From Ruegeria conchae (lineage in GTDB: Bacteria > Pseudomonadota > Alphaproteobacteria > Rhodobacterales > Rhodobacteraceae), in contig NZ_AEYW01000022.1 of assembly GCF_000192475.1 (NCBI RefSeq), positions 186,001 to 250,000 of the forward strand: a stretch of 64,000 nt of DNA, in the 5' to 3' direction. Within the stretch, counting starts at the first letter, position 1; each line of letters begins with the position of its first letter. This document shows positions 36,171 to 44,024 of this stretch, one piece after another. Below the pieces are notes generated by a model, which had not been told where the DNA came from, did no database searches, and saw nothing but the letters and a program-made list of their open reading frames with translations. A program made the translations under genes and the position numbers.

Positions 36171-36184
36171 TTGACTTAGGTCAG
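36171..36184 (-). promoter_or_regulatory. Dnr/NnrR/FNR-type operator before the nos operon
   Basis: The plus-strand sequence TTGAC-TTAG-GTCAG is a near-perfect palindrome of the TTGAC-N4-GTCAA type with one mismatch in the last base. It lies 60 bases upstream of the first gene of the nos operon (start at 36111), a normal position for activation. The regulator encoded at 57347 is a candidate binder. Confidence 0.7.
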
Positions 36185-36216
36185 GTTCTGGAAACTTTCG
36201 ATTTTAACATTTGAAA

Positions 36217-36480
36217 TCAACTATCTGCCTCATCCATCAACCCGCGCACCCAACGCCCCGCCAACCACGCGGCAGGTATGCCCAATGGGATCGACCACAG
36301 GATCGCGGGCACCGGCCCGATGGCACCAAATCCAGCGCTGTGCAGGATCAGCCCGGCCAGAAACAGGTTGATGGCCACGGTCAGAGCCGTGGCCGGGTAA
36401 AGCAGGATGGCCAGTTTCCAGACCGGCCATTTATCCTCAGTGGCTGGTGCCTTCCGAGAAGGTGATTTTGTTCCAGACAT
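36217..36480 (-). CDS. Small two-helix membrane protein after nirN
   Basis: With the ATG at 36480 the protein has 87 residues and two hydrophobic segments, KLAILLYPATALTVAINLFL near 22-41 and GAIGPVPAILWSIPLGIPAA near 53-72. It overlaps the end of nirN by 44 bases and is the last gene of the nirECF(DL)GHJN operon, so it is probably co-expressed with heme d1 genes. The family is unknown; no ligand residues are obvious. An earlier in-frame start at 36543 is less likely because it lies deep inside nirN. Confidence 0.6.
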   Translation of the reverse strand: MSGTKSPSRKAPATEDKWPVWKLAILLYPATALTVAINLFLAGLILHSAGFGAIGPVPAILWSIPLGIPAAWLAGRWVRGLMDEADS

Positions 36481-37990
36481 TGTACTTCCCAGACGGTTTA
36501 CGCATCGGCAGGCGGCGGACCTCTTCCAGCGTCTGCGCGTCATAGACGATCACCGCGCCGTCATCTTCCCAGATCGAAACCAGCGCGTGGCTGCCATCCT
36601 TGGTGAACTCCACATGCGCCACGGTCTTGCCTGGCGCAGGGCGTAAAGTTTTTACGATTTCAAGGCTTTGCTTGTCGATTACATGCATGGCGTCCTTGTT
36701 CGGCCCAAAAAACACATCGGCCCAGACGTAAGGCGAATTCTCATGGCTGCGCATGAAAAAGCCGGGCCCTTCGGTCTTGATCCGCTTGACGGTTTCCCAT
36801 GTCTCCATGTCGATCACCGAGACCGTGCCATCGGTCAGATGCGGCGTCGCCATCACGGTGGAGTCGCCATGTTTCCAGGTAATCCCCGAACCTAGGTGAG
36901 GCATCCCAGGCAGGTCCAGATCAGCCACTTTGTGGCCAATCACCAGATCGATCACCTGCCCGCCCTTGCCATCGCGCGAGGCGCCCATGACGTATTCATA
37001 GCTCTGATCAAAGAAGAAATCGTCCAGATAATCGGGCGTGGTAATCTTGCGCACCGGGAAGGGATCGGGGTTCTTGAACTGACCCTCAATGCGGAAATCA
37101 TGCCCCAAACCGGATTGCGGTGGGTTCGCCCCGTAGAATACTTCCCAAATCTCGGGCACGTCTTTCAGCGCGAGAACGAAGCTTTCGCGCGGCGGTGCCT
37201 GATAGACCGCCGAGACGCGGCTGGGTTTTCCTTTTTTGCTTTTTACATCAATGACTTTCGCTACAGACAGGTCTTCGGTGGATAGCAGTGTCAGAGAGTT
37301 CGGCAAATAGTTCGCCACGGCCACCCACTTGCCGTCTCCTGACATGGCGATGTTGCGGCTGTTCAAGCCCGCACGCACGCGGCCCACCTGTTTCAGCGCC
37401 CAGATGTCATATTTCTGCACCCAGCCATCGCGGGACATGATGAAGACATAGCGCCCGTCCGGGCTGAACTTCGGCCCGCCATGCACGGCAAAAGGTGTCT
37501 CGAACCGGTCCAGAACCTCGAAAGTATCCCCATCCAGAACGCTGACATGGTGATCGCCGGTCTCAACGGCCAGAGTGATGTTCATAGGATCGCTGCCCCA
37601 GACCGGGGCATCGACTGAGATATAATCCTCATCCAGAGTTCGGCTGGCCATGATATCGGCCTCGCCCCATTCGGGATCGGTCTCCAGCGGTGATTTCAGC
37701 CACCCTGCTAGTTCCTCGATCTGCAGCGCGTCCAGTTCATACGAAAACGCCGGCATCTGTGTCGCGATACGCCCCTCGGCGATCACAGCGGCCACACGCG
37801 GCCCTCGCATCCGTTTCAGCGTTTCGGGAATAAGCGCCGGACCGACCCCACCCAGACGGTTCTCGCCATGGCATGAGGCGCAATGCTCGGCGTAATCAGA
37901 TGGAGCATCGGCCCATGCGGTGCCCGCTAGCAGTAGCGAGCAGAAAGCGCCGATTTTCAGAGTGTCAAAAGAACTGATGCGCCGGATCAT
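36437..37990 (-). CDS. nirN: NirN, c-type cytochrome with d1-binding propeller
   Basis: The start is taken as the ATG at 37990, behind GGGGGAAA and a signal peptide ([20 protein letters not shown]); the frame extends 35 codons upstream into nirJ without a secretion signal. The 517-residue product has one heme c motif, [15 protein letters not shown], and then an eight-bladed propeller similar to the d1 domain of NirS. NirN is a periplasmic dihydro-heme d1 dehydrogenase that introduces the last double bond of heme d1 and hands it to NirS. It overlaps nirJ by 26 bases. Confidence 0.92.
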   Translation of the reverse strand: MIRRISSFDTLKIGAFCSLLLAGTAWADAPSDYAEHCASCHGENRLGGVGPALIPETLKRMRGPRVAAVIAEGRIATQMPAFSYELDALQIEELAGWLKSPLETDPEWGEADIMASRTLDEDYISVDAPVWGSDPMNITLAVETGDHHVSVLDGDTFEVLDRFETPFAVHGGPKFSPDGRYVFIMSRDGWVQKYDIWALKQVGRVRAGLNSRNIAMSGDGKWVAVANYLPNSLTLLSTEDLSVAKVIDVKSKKGKPSRVSAVYQAPPRESFVLALKDVPEIWEVFYGANPPQSGLGHDFRIEGQFKNPDPFPVRKITTPDYLDDFFFDQSYEYVMGASRDGKGGQVIDLVIGHKVADLDLPGMPHLGSGITWKHGDSTVMATPHLTDGTVSVIDMETWETVKRIKTEGPGFFMRSHENSPYVWADVFFGPNKDAMHVIDKQSLEIVKTLRPAPGKTVAHVEFTKDGSHALVSIWEDDGAVIVYDAQTLEEVRRLPMRKPSGKYNVWNKITFSEGTSH

Positions 37991-39179
37991 GGCTTTTCCC
38001 CCGGAACGGCGTGACCTGCAGGCGCTCGCTCGCGCCATCCACGCCGATTTCTTCGTTCGACAGATAGCAGGCCGGATCTTCGGCCCACGGATCACCAGTA
38101 AGTTGCAGCGCCCGGATGCGGGTGTTTCCGCCGCAGACGTCCTTTAACTGGCAGGCCCCGCAACGCCCTTTCAAAGGACGCGGACGGGTGCGCAGCATGG
38201 CCAGCATCGGGTCGTCACCGGTCCAAAGTTCTGAGAACGATTTGGTCTTCACATTGCCGACTGTGTAATCGGACCAATAAGTGTCGGGATGCACGCGGCC
38301 CAGATTGTCGATATTGGCCACGCCCAGCCCGCTGGAGTTCCCGCCCCACGCGGCCAGATGCTCGCGCACATGGGCGGCTTTGTCATCGTCGAAATGCGTC
38401 CGGACCCAGTTCAGGAAATACCCGGCATCGGCGTCGTTATTGCCGGTCACGATATCCAGCGGACGACCGCCAGACGCAGCCTCCCACGCACGTTCCAGCA
38501 GGAGGTCCAGACCCTTACGGGTGCGCAGGTGCTCGGCATCTTCGCCTCGGTTTTTGTCGCCGCGCCCGGCGTAGACAAGGTGAGACAGATAGAACTTGTC
38601 GACTCCCTCATCATCGCACAGCTGCAGCAGGTCAGGCAGGTGATGTTGCGTTCCTTCGGTCAGGCAGAACCGCAGGCCCACCTTGATGCCGCGTTTCTTG
38701 CATTCGCGCACACCGCGCAGGGCGTCGGCAAAGGCGCCTTCGACTCCTCGGAACCAGTCATTCGTGGCTCCGATGCCGTCCAGCGAAATGCCGACATAGT
38801 TGAAGCCCACGTCGGCAATCATATCGGCGGTTTCGTCGTAAATCCGTGTGCCGTTGGTCGACAGCGCCAGCATAGGCACCAATTCACGGGCGCGTTTGGC
38901 GATATCGTAGACGTCGAACCGATCCAGTGGTTCCCCACCCGAGAGGATCAAGGCCGGGACGCGAAACTGGCCCAGATCCTCAAGGGTTACCATGGCTTGC
39001 TCATGGCTGAGCTCACCCGGGAACGCCACATCCGCCGAGACGGTATAGCAATGGCGGCATTTCAGGTTGCAGCGCCGTGTCAGGTTCCAGATCACCACCG
39101 GTTTCACCGGGCCGGGGCGGCGTCTGCGCACTGGGGTCGGTTTCACGAGCTGGTGCATGTATTCGGTCAGGCGGAACAT
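37965..39179 (-). CDS. nirJ: NirJ, radical SAM enzyme of heme d1 synthesis
   Basis: The 404-residue cytoplasmic enzyme carries the radical SAM cluster motif CNLKCRHCY near residue 36 and SGGEPL near 80. A C-terminal cysteine-rich auxiliary region follows ([19 protein letters not shown], and Cys in [10 protein letters not shown]). NirJ replaces propionate groups of 12,18-didecarboxysiroheme by oxo groups. It is preceded by nirH with a 3-base gap. The length is normal for the family. Confidence 0.95.
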   Translation of the reverse strand: MFRLTEYMHQLVKPTPVRRRRPGPVKPVVIWNLTRRCNLKCRHCYTVSADVAFPGELSHEQAMVTLEDLGQFRVPALILSGGEPLDRFDVYDIAKRARELVPMLALSTNGTRIYDETADMIADVGFNYVGISLDGIGATNDWFRGVEGAFADALRGVRECKKRGIKVGLRFCLTEGTQHHLPDLLQLCDDEGVDKFYLSHLVYAGRGDKNRGEDAEHLRTRKGLDLLLERAWEAASGGRPLDIVTGNNDADAGYFLNWVRTHFDDDKAAHVREHLAAWGGNSSGLGVANIDNLGRVHPDTYWSDYTVGNVKTKSFSELWTGDDPMLAMLRTRPRPLKGRCGACQLKDVCGGNTRIRALQLTGDPWAEDPACYLSNEEIGVDGASERLQVTPFRGKSHDPAHQFF

Positions 39180-39182
39180 ATC

Positions 39183-39665
39183 TCAGCCTTTCTTTTTCAG
39201 GCGCAGCCCGGTCTTTTTCAGGATGCGCGTGGAATAAAGGATATCTTTGGCCCGGCAGGCATCGCCGAGGATGGCGGCAATCTCGGCACGCTTCTCCTCG
39301 ACCTCATCCCGGTCAGCGCCATGAACCATGGCGAACAGATTGTAAGGCCAGTCAGGCAAGGCGCGCGGGCGTTCATAGCAATGGGTGACGAAGGGCAGGG
39401 CACCGATCTGCGATCCGAGTTCGGCAACGCGGCCATCTTCGACATCCCACACAGTCATGCCGTTCGAGGTCATGCCCAGTTTATAGTGGTTGGGGGCCGC
39501 AGCGATGCGCCGGATGACACCGCGCGATTTCATATCGGCCAGACGGGACATCAGAGTCTTTTCATCCAGGCCCAAGCCGTCGGCCACCTGGGCGAAGGGG
39601 GCGGGCACAAGGGGCAGGCCGCCTTGCAGCGCCTCGATAATCTCTCGGTCTTTTTCGTCGATCAT
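39183..39665 (-). CDS. nirH: NirH, siroheme decarboxylase subunit
   Basis: Starting at the ATG at 39665 the protein has 160 residues: a winged-helix AsnC/Lrp-like N-terminal half (DREIIEALQGGLPLVPAPFA, IRRIAAAPNHYKLGMTSNGM) and an alpha/beta half with CYERPRALPDWPYNLFAMVH, typical of NirDLGH proteins. The conserved Tyr/Arg pair follows the cysteine. The frame runs 44 codons further upstream inside nirG, which I reject. Together with NirDL and NirG it converts siroheme to didecarboxysiroheme. Assigning H versus L within the family is by position. Confidence 0.87.
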   Translation of the reverse strand: MIDEKDREIIEALQGGLPLVPAPFAQVADGLGLDEKTLMSRLADMKSRGVIRRIAAAPNHYKLGMTSNGMTVWDVEDGRVAELGSQIGALPFVTHCYERPRALPDWPYNLFAMVHGADRDEVEEKRAEIAAILGDACRAKDILYSTRILKKTGLRLKKKG

Positions 39666-40111
39666 GCCGCCACCCGGAAGCCGATGAAGAATTCCTGAAG
39701 TTTGGGGAATTGCAGGACCGCGATCCCGGTTTCCCGTTCGATAGCCTCGGCTGTGGCTGCGATCCCTTCGGGTGTTTCGGTCGCCAGAACGAACCACATG
39801 TTCAGCCGATGCGTGCGTTCATAATTATGGGCAACCTCGGGATGCGCATTGACTTTGGTCAGGACGTTTTCGAAATCCTGTGAGGGCACGGCCATGGCGC
39901 ACAGACAGAAGGCTCCACCCATCGCAGCAGCGTCAAAGAAGGGACCAAAGCGGGTGATTACGCGCTCGTCTTTCATGCGGGTCAGGCGGGCCAGCAGGTC
40001 GGACTCTGCGATCCCTATTTCCTGGGCAATTGCAGCGTAAGGATGCGCTGTCAGCGGCAGGTCATCCTGCATCCGGTTCAGGATCGCGCGATCGGTGTCG
40101 TCGAGCGTCAT
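39662..40111 (-). CDS. nirG: NirG, siroheme decarboxylase subunit
   Basis: The 149-residue protein belongs to the AsnC/Lrp-like NirDLGH family, with DDTDRAILNRMQDDLPLTAHP at its start. HNYERTHRLNMWFVLATETP in the middle is the NirD/NirG form, with His before NYER. The C-terminus FFIGFRV resembles NirG. It overlaps nirDL at its start and nirH at its end by 4 bases each, which indicates translational coupling of all the decarboxylase subunits. Confidence 0.87.
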   Translation of the reverse strand: MTLDDTDRAILNRMQDDLPLTAHPYAAIAQEIGIAESDLLARLTRMKDERVITRFGPFFDAAAMGGAFCLCAMAVPSQDFENVLTKVNAHPEVAHNYERTHRLNMWFVLATETPEGIAATAEAIERETGIAVLQFPKLQEFFIGFRVAA

Positions 40112-41097
40112 GCGGCGGCCTCCTTCGGTTGGATTAACGCACCGGTCTGTTTGAAACAGCGGGTCGAGAACAGTACTTTGCGCTGCGCACCAAATAGTTC
40201 GGGCAGGGCGGCGGCCCCGGCCAAAACCTCCATTGCCTCAGGGCGCGAACGCGCATGGATCATGGAATAGAGGCGATAGGGCCAGATATCCTCGACCGGG
40301 TTGCGCTCATAGCACAGTGTCACACCGGGATGCGCTGCCAGTGCCGGGCCAGCGCTGCTGACCTGCTCGGCCGGCATATCCCAGACCACCATTGCATTGG
40401 CGGACCAGCCTAAAGCGCGGTGGCGTACGATGACGCCCAGGCGAGAGACGATCCCGGCCCGGTGCAAGGCGGCTACGCGATCCATTACGTCTTCTGTGTC
40501 GCGGTTCAGGGTCCGAGCCAGCGCAGCATAAGGATCAGAGACCAGCGACAGGCCAGAACTGAGGGCCTGCAACAGGGGTCGGTCGCCCTCTCGCATGGCT
40601 GAACGATCCACTTTCCGCGGGCCAGGAGCATTGCGGGTCTCGCCCGACATACGAAAGCCCAGATCAATGTTGAACGGCCGCACTAGCCGCAAATCCAGAA
40701 CCCGCAGCCCCGAGCGCTGCGAGATCCGGGCGAGGGTGTCGTTCACATGTGCCCGGTCCGGGCCGGTGGCCACGAACCAAAGGTTCCAGTCATCCTCGCG
40801 CTGGTAATTGTGGTTCACACCGGGTTCCGCATCGATCAGCGCCGCGACCTCTTCCAGCCGTTCTTCCGGAGCCGCCACAGCCGCAAGCGTACTGGCGGAA
40901 ACCGCGCCGGGTGCAATCGTCGCGCCAACCCGCGTTATGCGTCCGGTTTTGCGCATCCGCGCAAGACGATCGAGCACTTCGGCCTCTTCCAGCCCAAGCG
41001 CGTTGGCCAGAACCTGAAACGGGCGCTCTACGATGGGAAAATCACGCTGGAAATCGTCCAGAAGACGGCGGTCGATCGGGTCGGTGATATGCTGCAT
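40108..41097 (-). CDS. nirDL: NirD-NirL fusion, siroheme decarboxylase
   Basis: Starting at the ATG at 41097 the 329-residue protein contains two NirDLGH units in tandem. The first (residues 1-160) has HNYQREDDWNLWFVATGPD, the NirD form. The second (about 175-325) has LCYERNPVEDIWPYRLYSMI, the NirL/NirH form, and ends FSTRCFKQTGALI. Between them lies a short linker rich in charged residues. Such fused nirDL genes are known in Paracoccus-like bacteria. The open frame upstream of 41097 overlaps nirF and is not counted. It begins 1 base after the nirF stop. Confidence 0.9.
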   Translation of the reverse strand: MQHITDPIDRRLLDDFQRDFPIVERPFQVLANALGLEEAEVLDRLARMRKTGRITRVGATIAPGAVSASTLAAVAAPEERLEEVAALIDAEPGVNHNYQREDDWNLWFVATGPDRAHVNDTLARISQRSGLRVLDLRLVRPFNIDLGFRMSGETRNAPGPRKVDRSAMREGDRPLLQALSSGLSLVSDPYAALARTLNRDTEDVMDRVAALHRAGIVSRLGVIVRHRALGWSANAMVVWDMPAEQVSSAGPALAAHPGVTLCYERNPVEDIWPYRLYSMIHARSRPEAMEVLAGAAALPELFGAQRKVLFSTRCFKQTGALIQPKEAAA

Positions 41098-41098
41098 G

Positions 41099-42244
41099 TC
41101 AAAGCCCCGTTCTGTGCGCACGCGCGGTGAAGAAAATGCCCGAGGGGCTGTCGGCCTCAATCTCGCGCAGCTTTTCAAAGGTCTGGGTGTCGTAGACCAT
41201 GACTTTGTTGGCATCGCGGACGCTGATCCAAACCTCATGCCCTCGAGGCGTGAATTCTATATGCAGCACGGCGGGGCCGGGTTTGAACTCGTGGATGATT
41301 TCCTTGCTCACTGAATCAATGACCTGAATTGTATCATTCAACGGGTGGGCGAAATTCACCCAAACCTGCCGACCGTCGGGTCGGGCCATGGCAAAGACCG
41401 GCTGGCCGTGGGTCTGCGTGCGCCCGGTCTCGGTCAGGGTGTCGGAATCGATCCAGAGAACCTCGTGATGGCCGACAGCCGGCAGCACGAATTCGCGGCC
41501 GGTCAGCGCCCAGCCTTCGAGGTGGGGCATCTTGTAGACCGGCATCTCTTCCTGTCCGCGCCCATAGTTGGGCAGCACGCGGATGGGTTCGGGCGTCTCG
41601 GCCCAGAGGTCCAGCGCGGTCAGGCCGTCCTCGCCGAACAGACCCGTGATATAGGTGCGGCCGTTTGCGGTGATCAGCGCGTCATAGGGGTTTTTGCCCA
41701 TATCGGTGATCTTGGTAATTGCGGGGTCACCCTTGGCGAAATCGGCGATCCAGGTCTCGCCCGTATCCCACATGGTAAAGACAAACCGGCGACCCGGTGC
41801 GTCGACCAGACCGATGGTTTTGCTGTCAGTTGGGATATCGGCCACCATCTCCAGCGTCTCGGCGTCAAAGACACGCACGCCACCGGGTTCATAGTTCGAT
41901 ACGGCGACCAGTTTTCCGTCATCCGAAATCGCGCCGCCAATGGCATTGCCCGCCTGAACGACGCGGTTCACGATCTGGCGGGTGACGATGTCTACTTTGG
42001 TGAGCCCACCGTCACGCCCGAAAACATAGGCAAAGCGTTCATCGGGCGAGTAGACCAGCGAGGCATGGGACAGATCGCCCAACCCTTCGATCCGGGCCAG
42101 TGCGGCGCGGTCGGATTGGTCCACCAGCAGAACTGAGCCTTTGGCGCGTTCAATGACAAGACCGAGATCGCCCGTCGCGGTGGGCTCAGCTTGGGCTGTG
42201 GTCATGAGCAAAGTGGTGGCGAGAGTAAGAATGAGCTGTTTCAT
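41099..42244 (-). CDS. nirF: NirF, periplasmic heme d1 biosynthesis protein
   Basis: The 381-residue protein starts at the ATG at 42244 behind GGAGG and a signal peptide (LILTLATTLLMTTAQAEPTA). It consists of a d1-type eight-bladed beta-propeller with repeats such as YSPDERFAYVFGRDGGLTKV and SDDGKLVAVSNYEPGGVRVF. It lacks a heme c motif, which distinguishes it from NirS and NirN. NirF acts late in heme d1 formation, probably on side-chain processing. It overlaps nirC by 4 bases. Confidence 0.93.
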   Translation of the reverse strand: MKQLILTLATTLLMTTAQAEPTATGDLGLVIERAKGSVLLVDQSDRAALARIEGLGDLSHASLVYSPDERFAYVFGRDGGLTKVDIVTRQIVNRVVQAGNAIGGAISDDGKLVAVSNYEPGGVRVFDAETLEMVADIPTDSKTIGLVDAPGRRFVFTMWDTGETWIADFAKGDPAITKITDMGKNPYDALITANGRTYITGLFGEDGLTALDLWAETPEPIRVLPNYGRGQEEMPVYKMPHLEGWALTGREFVLPAVGHHEVLWIDSDTLTETGRTQTHGQPVFAMARPDGRQVWVNFAHPLNDTIQVIDSVSKEIIHEFKPGPAVLHIEFTPRGHEVWISVRDANKVMVYDTQTFEKLREIEADSPSGIFFTARAHRTGL

Positions 42245-42624
42245 TGTGCCTCCTGTGCCAGCAGATAACGCGCGATCCATTCAGCCTCTTCTTCGCTGAT
42301 CAAAGGACGCCATGGGGGCATCGCGGTGTCGGGGATGCCATCGAGAATCACGCCGGTCAGAACGTCCGCGTCGTAGTGCTCCAGTGTCTCGGATCTCAGA
42401 TCAGGGCCGAGACCGCCTTTCAACGACAGCCCATGGCACGAGCCGCAGTCCTGATGGACAAGACGTTTCAGCGCGTTGGGGTCAAGAGTGTCGGCGGCAA
42501 AGGCAGATGTGGCCACAAGCACAGCCGTTGTCAGTACAGCGCGCGCGGTCCAACCTGGACCCTTGGCAGCACCATCGGGCAGCGACCGACTGCCCCCTGA
42601 TTGCCTGGAACCAAACTTAGCCAT
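42241..42624 (-). CDS. nirC: NirC, small c-type cytochrome
   Basis: The 127-residue protein has one heme c site, CGSCHGLSLKGGLGPDLR near residue 60, with a distal Met in DTAMPPWRPLI near 100. An N-terminal hydrophobic region (AVLTTAVLVATSAFAAD) is preceded by an unusually long charged leader of about 28 residues. NirC is an electron donor to NirS or acts in d1 maturation. Its first codons overlap the end of nirE by 8 bases, and its stop overlaps nirF. Confidence 0.88.
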   Translation of the reverse strand: MAKFGSRQSGGSRSLPDGAAKGPGWTARAVLTTAVLVATSAFAADTLDPNALKRLVHQDCGSCHGLSLKGGLGPDLRSETLEHYDADVLTGVILDGIPDTAMPPWRPLISEEEAEWIARYLLAQEAQ

Positions 42625-43378
42625 GCGCCTGCTCCAAAAGTTCGGCCACGGGCCGTTCTGCGTATAGCGATACGACCTTGCCGATGATGAACAGCGTCGG
42701 TGCTTTCAGATCAGCGTCGCGCACATCCGCTGCCAATCGATCCAGCCGGGATACCATGCGGCGTTCATCCGGTGTGGTCGCTTTGCCCACTGCCAGAACC
42801 GGGGTCGAGCCGGGCAGGTTTTCGGTCATCAGACCCATGGCGATCTGGCCGATATTGGCGACGCCCATATAGACAACCAGCGTCGAATCCGGGTCGGCCA
42901 GACGTTTCCAATCCAGATCCAGCACCTTGTCGGCCTGCCGATGCCCAGTGACATATTGCACCGAGGTCGCCAGCCCGCGATGGGTCAGCGGCACGCCGGT
43001 GGAACAGGAGGCCCCCTGTGCGGCGGTGATGCCCGGCGCATATTCGACCGGGATGCCGTTAGCCATCAGATGCGCCGCCTCTTCCGAGCCACGCCCGAAG
43101 ATCATCGGGTCGCCGCCTTTAAGGCGCGCAACGGTGTGACCGGCGCTGGCTTCTTCGACGAGGATTTCGTTGATGCGATCTTGCGGCACCGTATGGCATT
43201 TGGGGGCCTTGCCAACCGGGATCAGCCGTGCGCCCTCGGCATGCAAGTTGAGGATATCGGTCGAGACCAGACGGTCATAAACAACAACATCTGCCTCTTG
43301 CAGCATCCGCAATGCGCGCAGGGTCATCAGTTCAGGGTCACCGGGGCCTGCGCCAATCAGAAAAACCTTACCGCTCAT
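42617..43378 (-). CDS. nirE: NirE, SAM-dependent uroporphyrinogen III methyltransferase
   Basis: The 253-residue protein is of the CobA/CysG-type methyltransferase family: VFLIGAGPGDPELMTLRALR near the N-terminus, VVYDRLVS, the conserved LKGGDPMIFGRGSEEA and EYAPGITAAQGAS. It makes precorrin-2 for siroheme and heme d1. I use the ATG at 43378; a TTG two codons upstream is in frame. It heads the d1 biosynthesis operon that continues to nirN, and a TTGAC-N4-GTTAA box lies about 120 bases upstream. Confidence 0.93.
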   Translation of the reverse strand: MSGKVFLIGAGPGDPELMTLRALRMLQEADVVVYDRLVSTDILNLHAEGARLIPVGKAPKCHTVPQDRINEILVEEASAGHTVARLKGGDPMIFGRGSEEAAHLMANGIPVEYAPGITAAQGASCSTGVPLTHRGLATSVQYVTGHRQADKVLDLDWKRLADPDSTLVVYMGVANIGQIAMGLMTENLPGSTPVLAVGKATTPDERRMVSRLDRLAADVRDADLKAPTLFIIGKVVSLYAERPVAELLEQAHG

Positions 43379-43498
43379 GTGCAAACTCGCTTGGTCTGAA
43401 TGTCTTCGGAGCCCGGAATTCCTGCGCGATCAGGGGACGTTGCTGGGTGAGCCGGGCGTGTCATGCGGCCAGACTGGCGAAATCGAAAAGGAACCTCC

Positions 43499-43512
43499 TT
43501 GACTAAAGTTAA
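43499..43512 (-). promoter_or_regulatory. Dnr/NnrR-type operator before nirE
   Basis: TTGAC-TAAA-GTTAA has the palindromic half-sites of the FNR/Dnr family. It lies 120 bases upstream of the nirE start and just downstream of the cupredoxin gene, next to a hairpin that shares its last base. It is expected to drive the heme d1 operon. Confidence 0.75.
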
Positions 43513-43540
43513 GGAGCGCAGGAATTGATCCCGCGCTCCT
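43512..43540 (-). terminator. Hairpin after the cupredoxin gene
   Basis: AGGAGCGC and GCGCTCCT form an 8-base-pair stem around a 13-base interior that can pair further (GG/CC). On the minus strand the stem is followed by TTAACTTT, a modest T-rich tail. It lies 29 bases after the cupredoxin stop and probably ends the nirS-side transcript. Confidence 0.6.
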
Positions 43541-43568
43541 CTCTCTCATGCCTGTATGGTGCCTCGGC

Positions 43569-43970
43569 TCAGGGTTCGACGGTGATCATGCCGATCATGT
43601 TCTGCGTTTCCCAATGGGGTCCGCACAAATATTCCTGCGGGCCGGGGGTGAGGAAGGTCAGTTCAACCGTTTCCTCAGGAAACAGCCTGTCGCTTTCGGG
43701 TTCGCTGCCATCTTTTAGCAGGACCGAGTGGCTGGTGCGTTTGTCCACGTTGACCCAGCGCACCGTGGTGCCTGCTTTCACGGTCAGCTCGACCGGGCAG
43801 AAGGTGTATTTGTACATCAGCACCACTTCCGCATCCTCAACGGAGGATGAGGGCTGACCAAACAGCTCGGCATAACGCTCTTCGGCTTCAGCACACAGCT
43901 CAGCGGTCTCATCCGCCCAGGCAGGTGCGGCCAGAAACAGCAAAGCGGGAAGAAGGTGTTGGGGTTTCAT
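43569..43970 (-). CDS. Periplasmic cupredoxin (plastocyanin/azurin-like)
   Basis: The 133-residue protein has a signal peptide (LLPALLFLAAPAWAD) and a single cupredoxin domain. Copper ligands read from the sequence are His in KRTSHSVLL and the cluster CGPHWETQNM, which gives Cys, His and Met with five residues between His and Met, one more than in plastocyanin or pseudoazurin. Two further cysteines (LCAEAEERY near 26 and YTFCPVEL near 57) may form a disulfide. It sits downstream of nirS and the NirT-like gene, so it may carry electrons to NirS or Nor, as pseudoazurin and azurin do elsewhere. The ribosome site AGGAGA precedes the ATG. Confidence 0.83.
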   Translation of the reverse strand: MKPQHLLPALLFLAAPAWADETAELCAEAEERYAELFGQPSSSVEDAEVVLMYKYTFCPVELTVKAGTTVRWVNVDKRTSHSVLLKDGSEPESDRLFPEETVELTFLTPGPQEYLCGPHWETQNMIGMITVEP

Positions 43971-43996
43971 CGTCCAAGTCTCCTCTTCTAAGCGAA

Positions 43997-44019
43997 AGGG
44001 GCCGGTTTGCCCGGCCCCT
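43997..44019 (-). terminator. Hairpin between the NirT-like and cupredoxin genes
   Basis: AGGGGCCGG-TTTGC-CCGGCCCCT makes a 9-base-pair GC-rich stem. On the minus strand it is followed by TTCGCTT, not a proper T-run. It may be an attenuator or an mRNA-processing site that gives different levels of the two products. Confidence 0.5.
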
Positions 44020-44024
44020 GTTCC

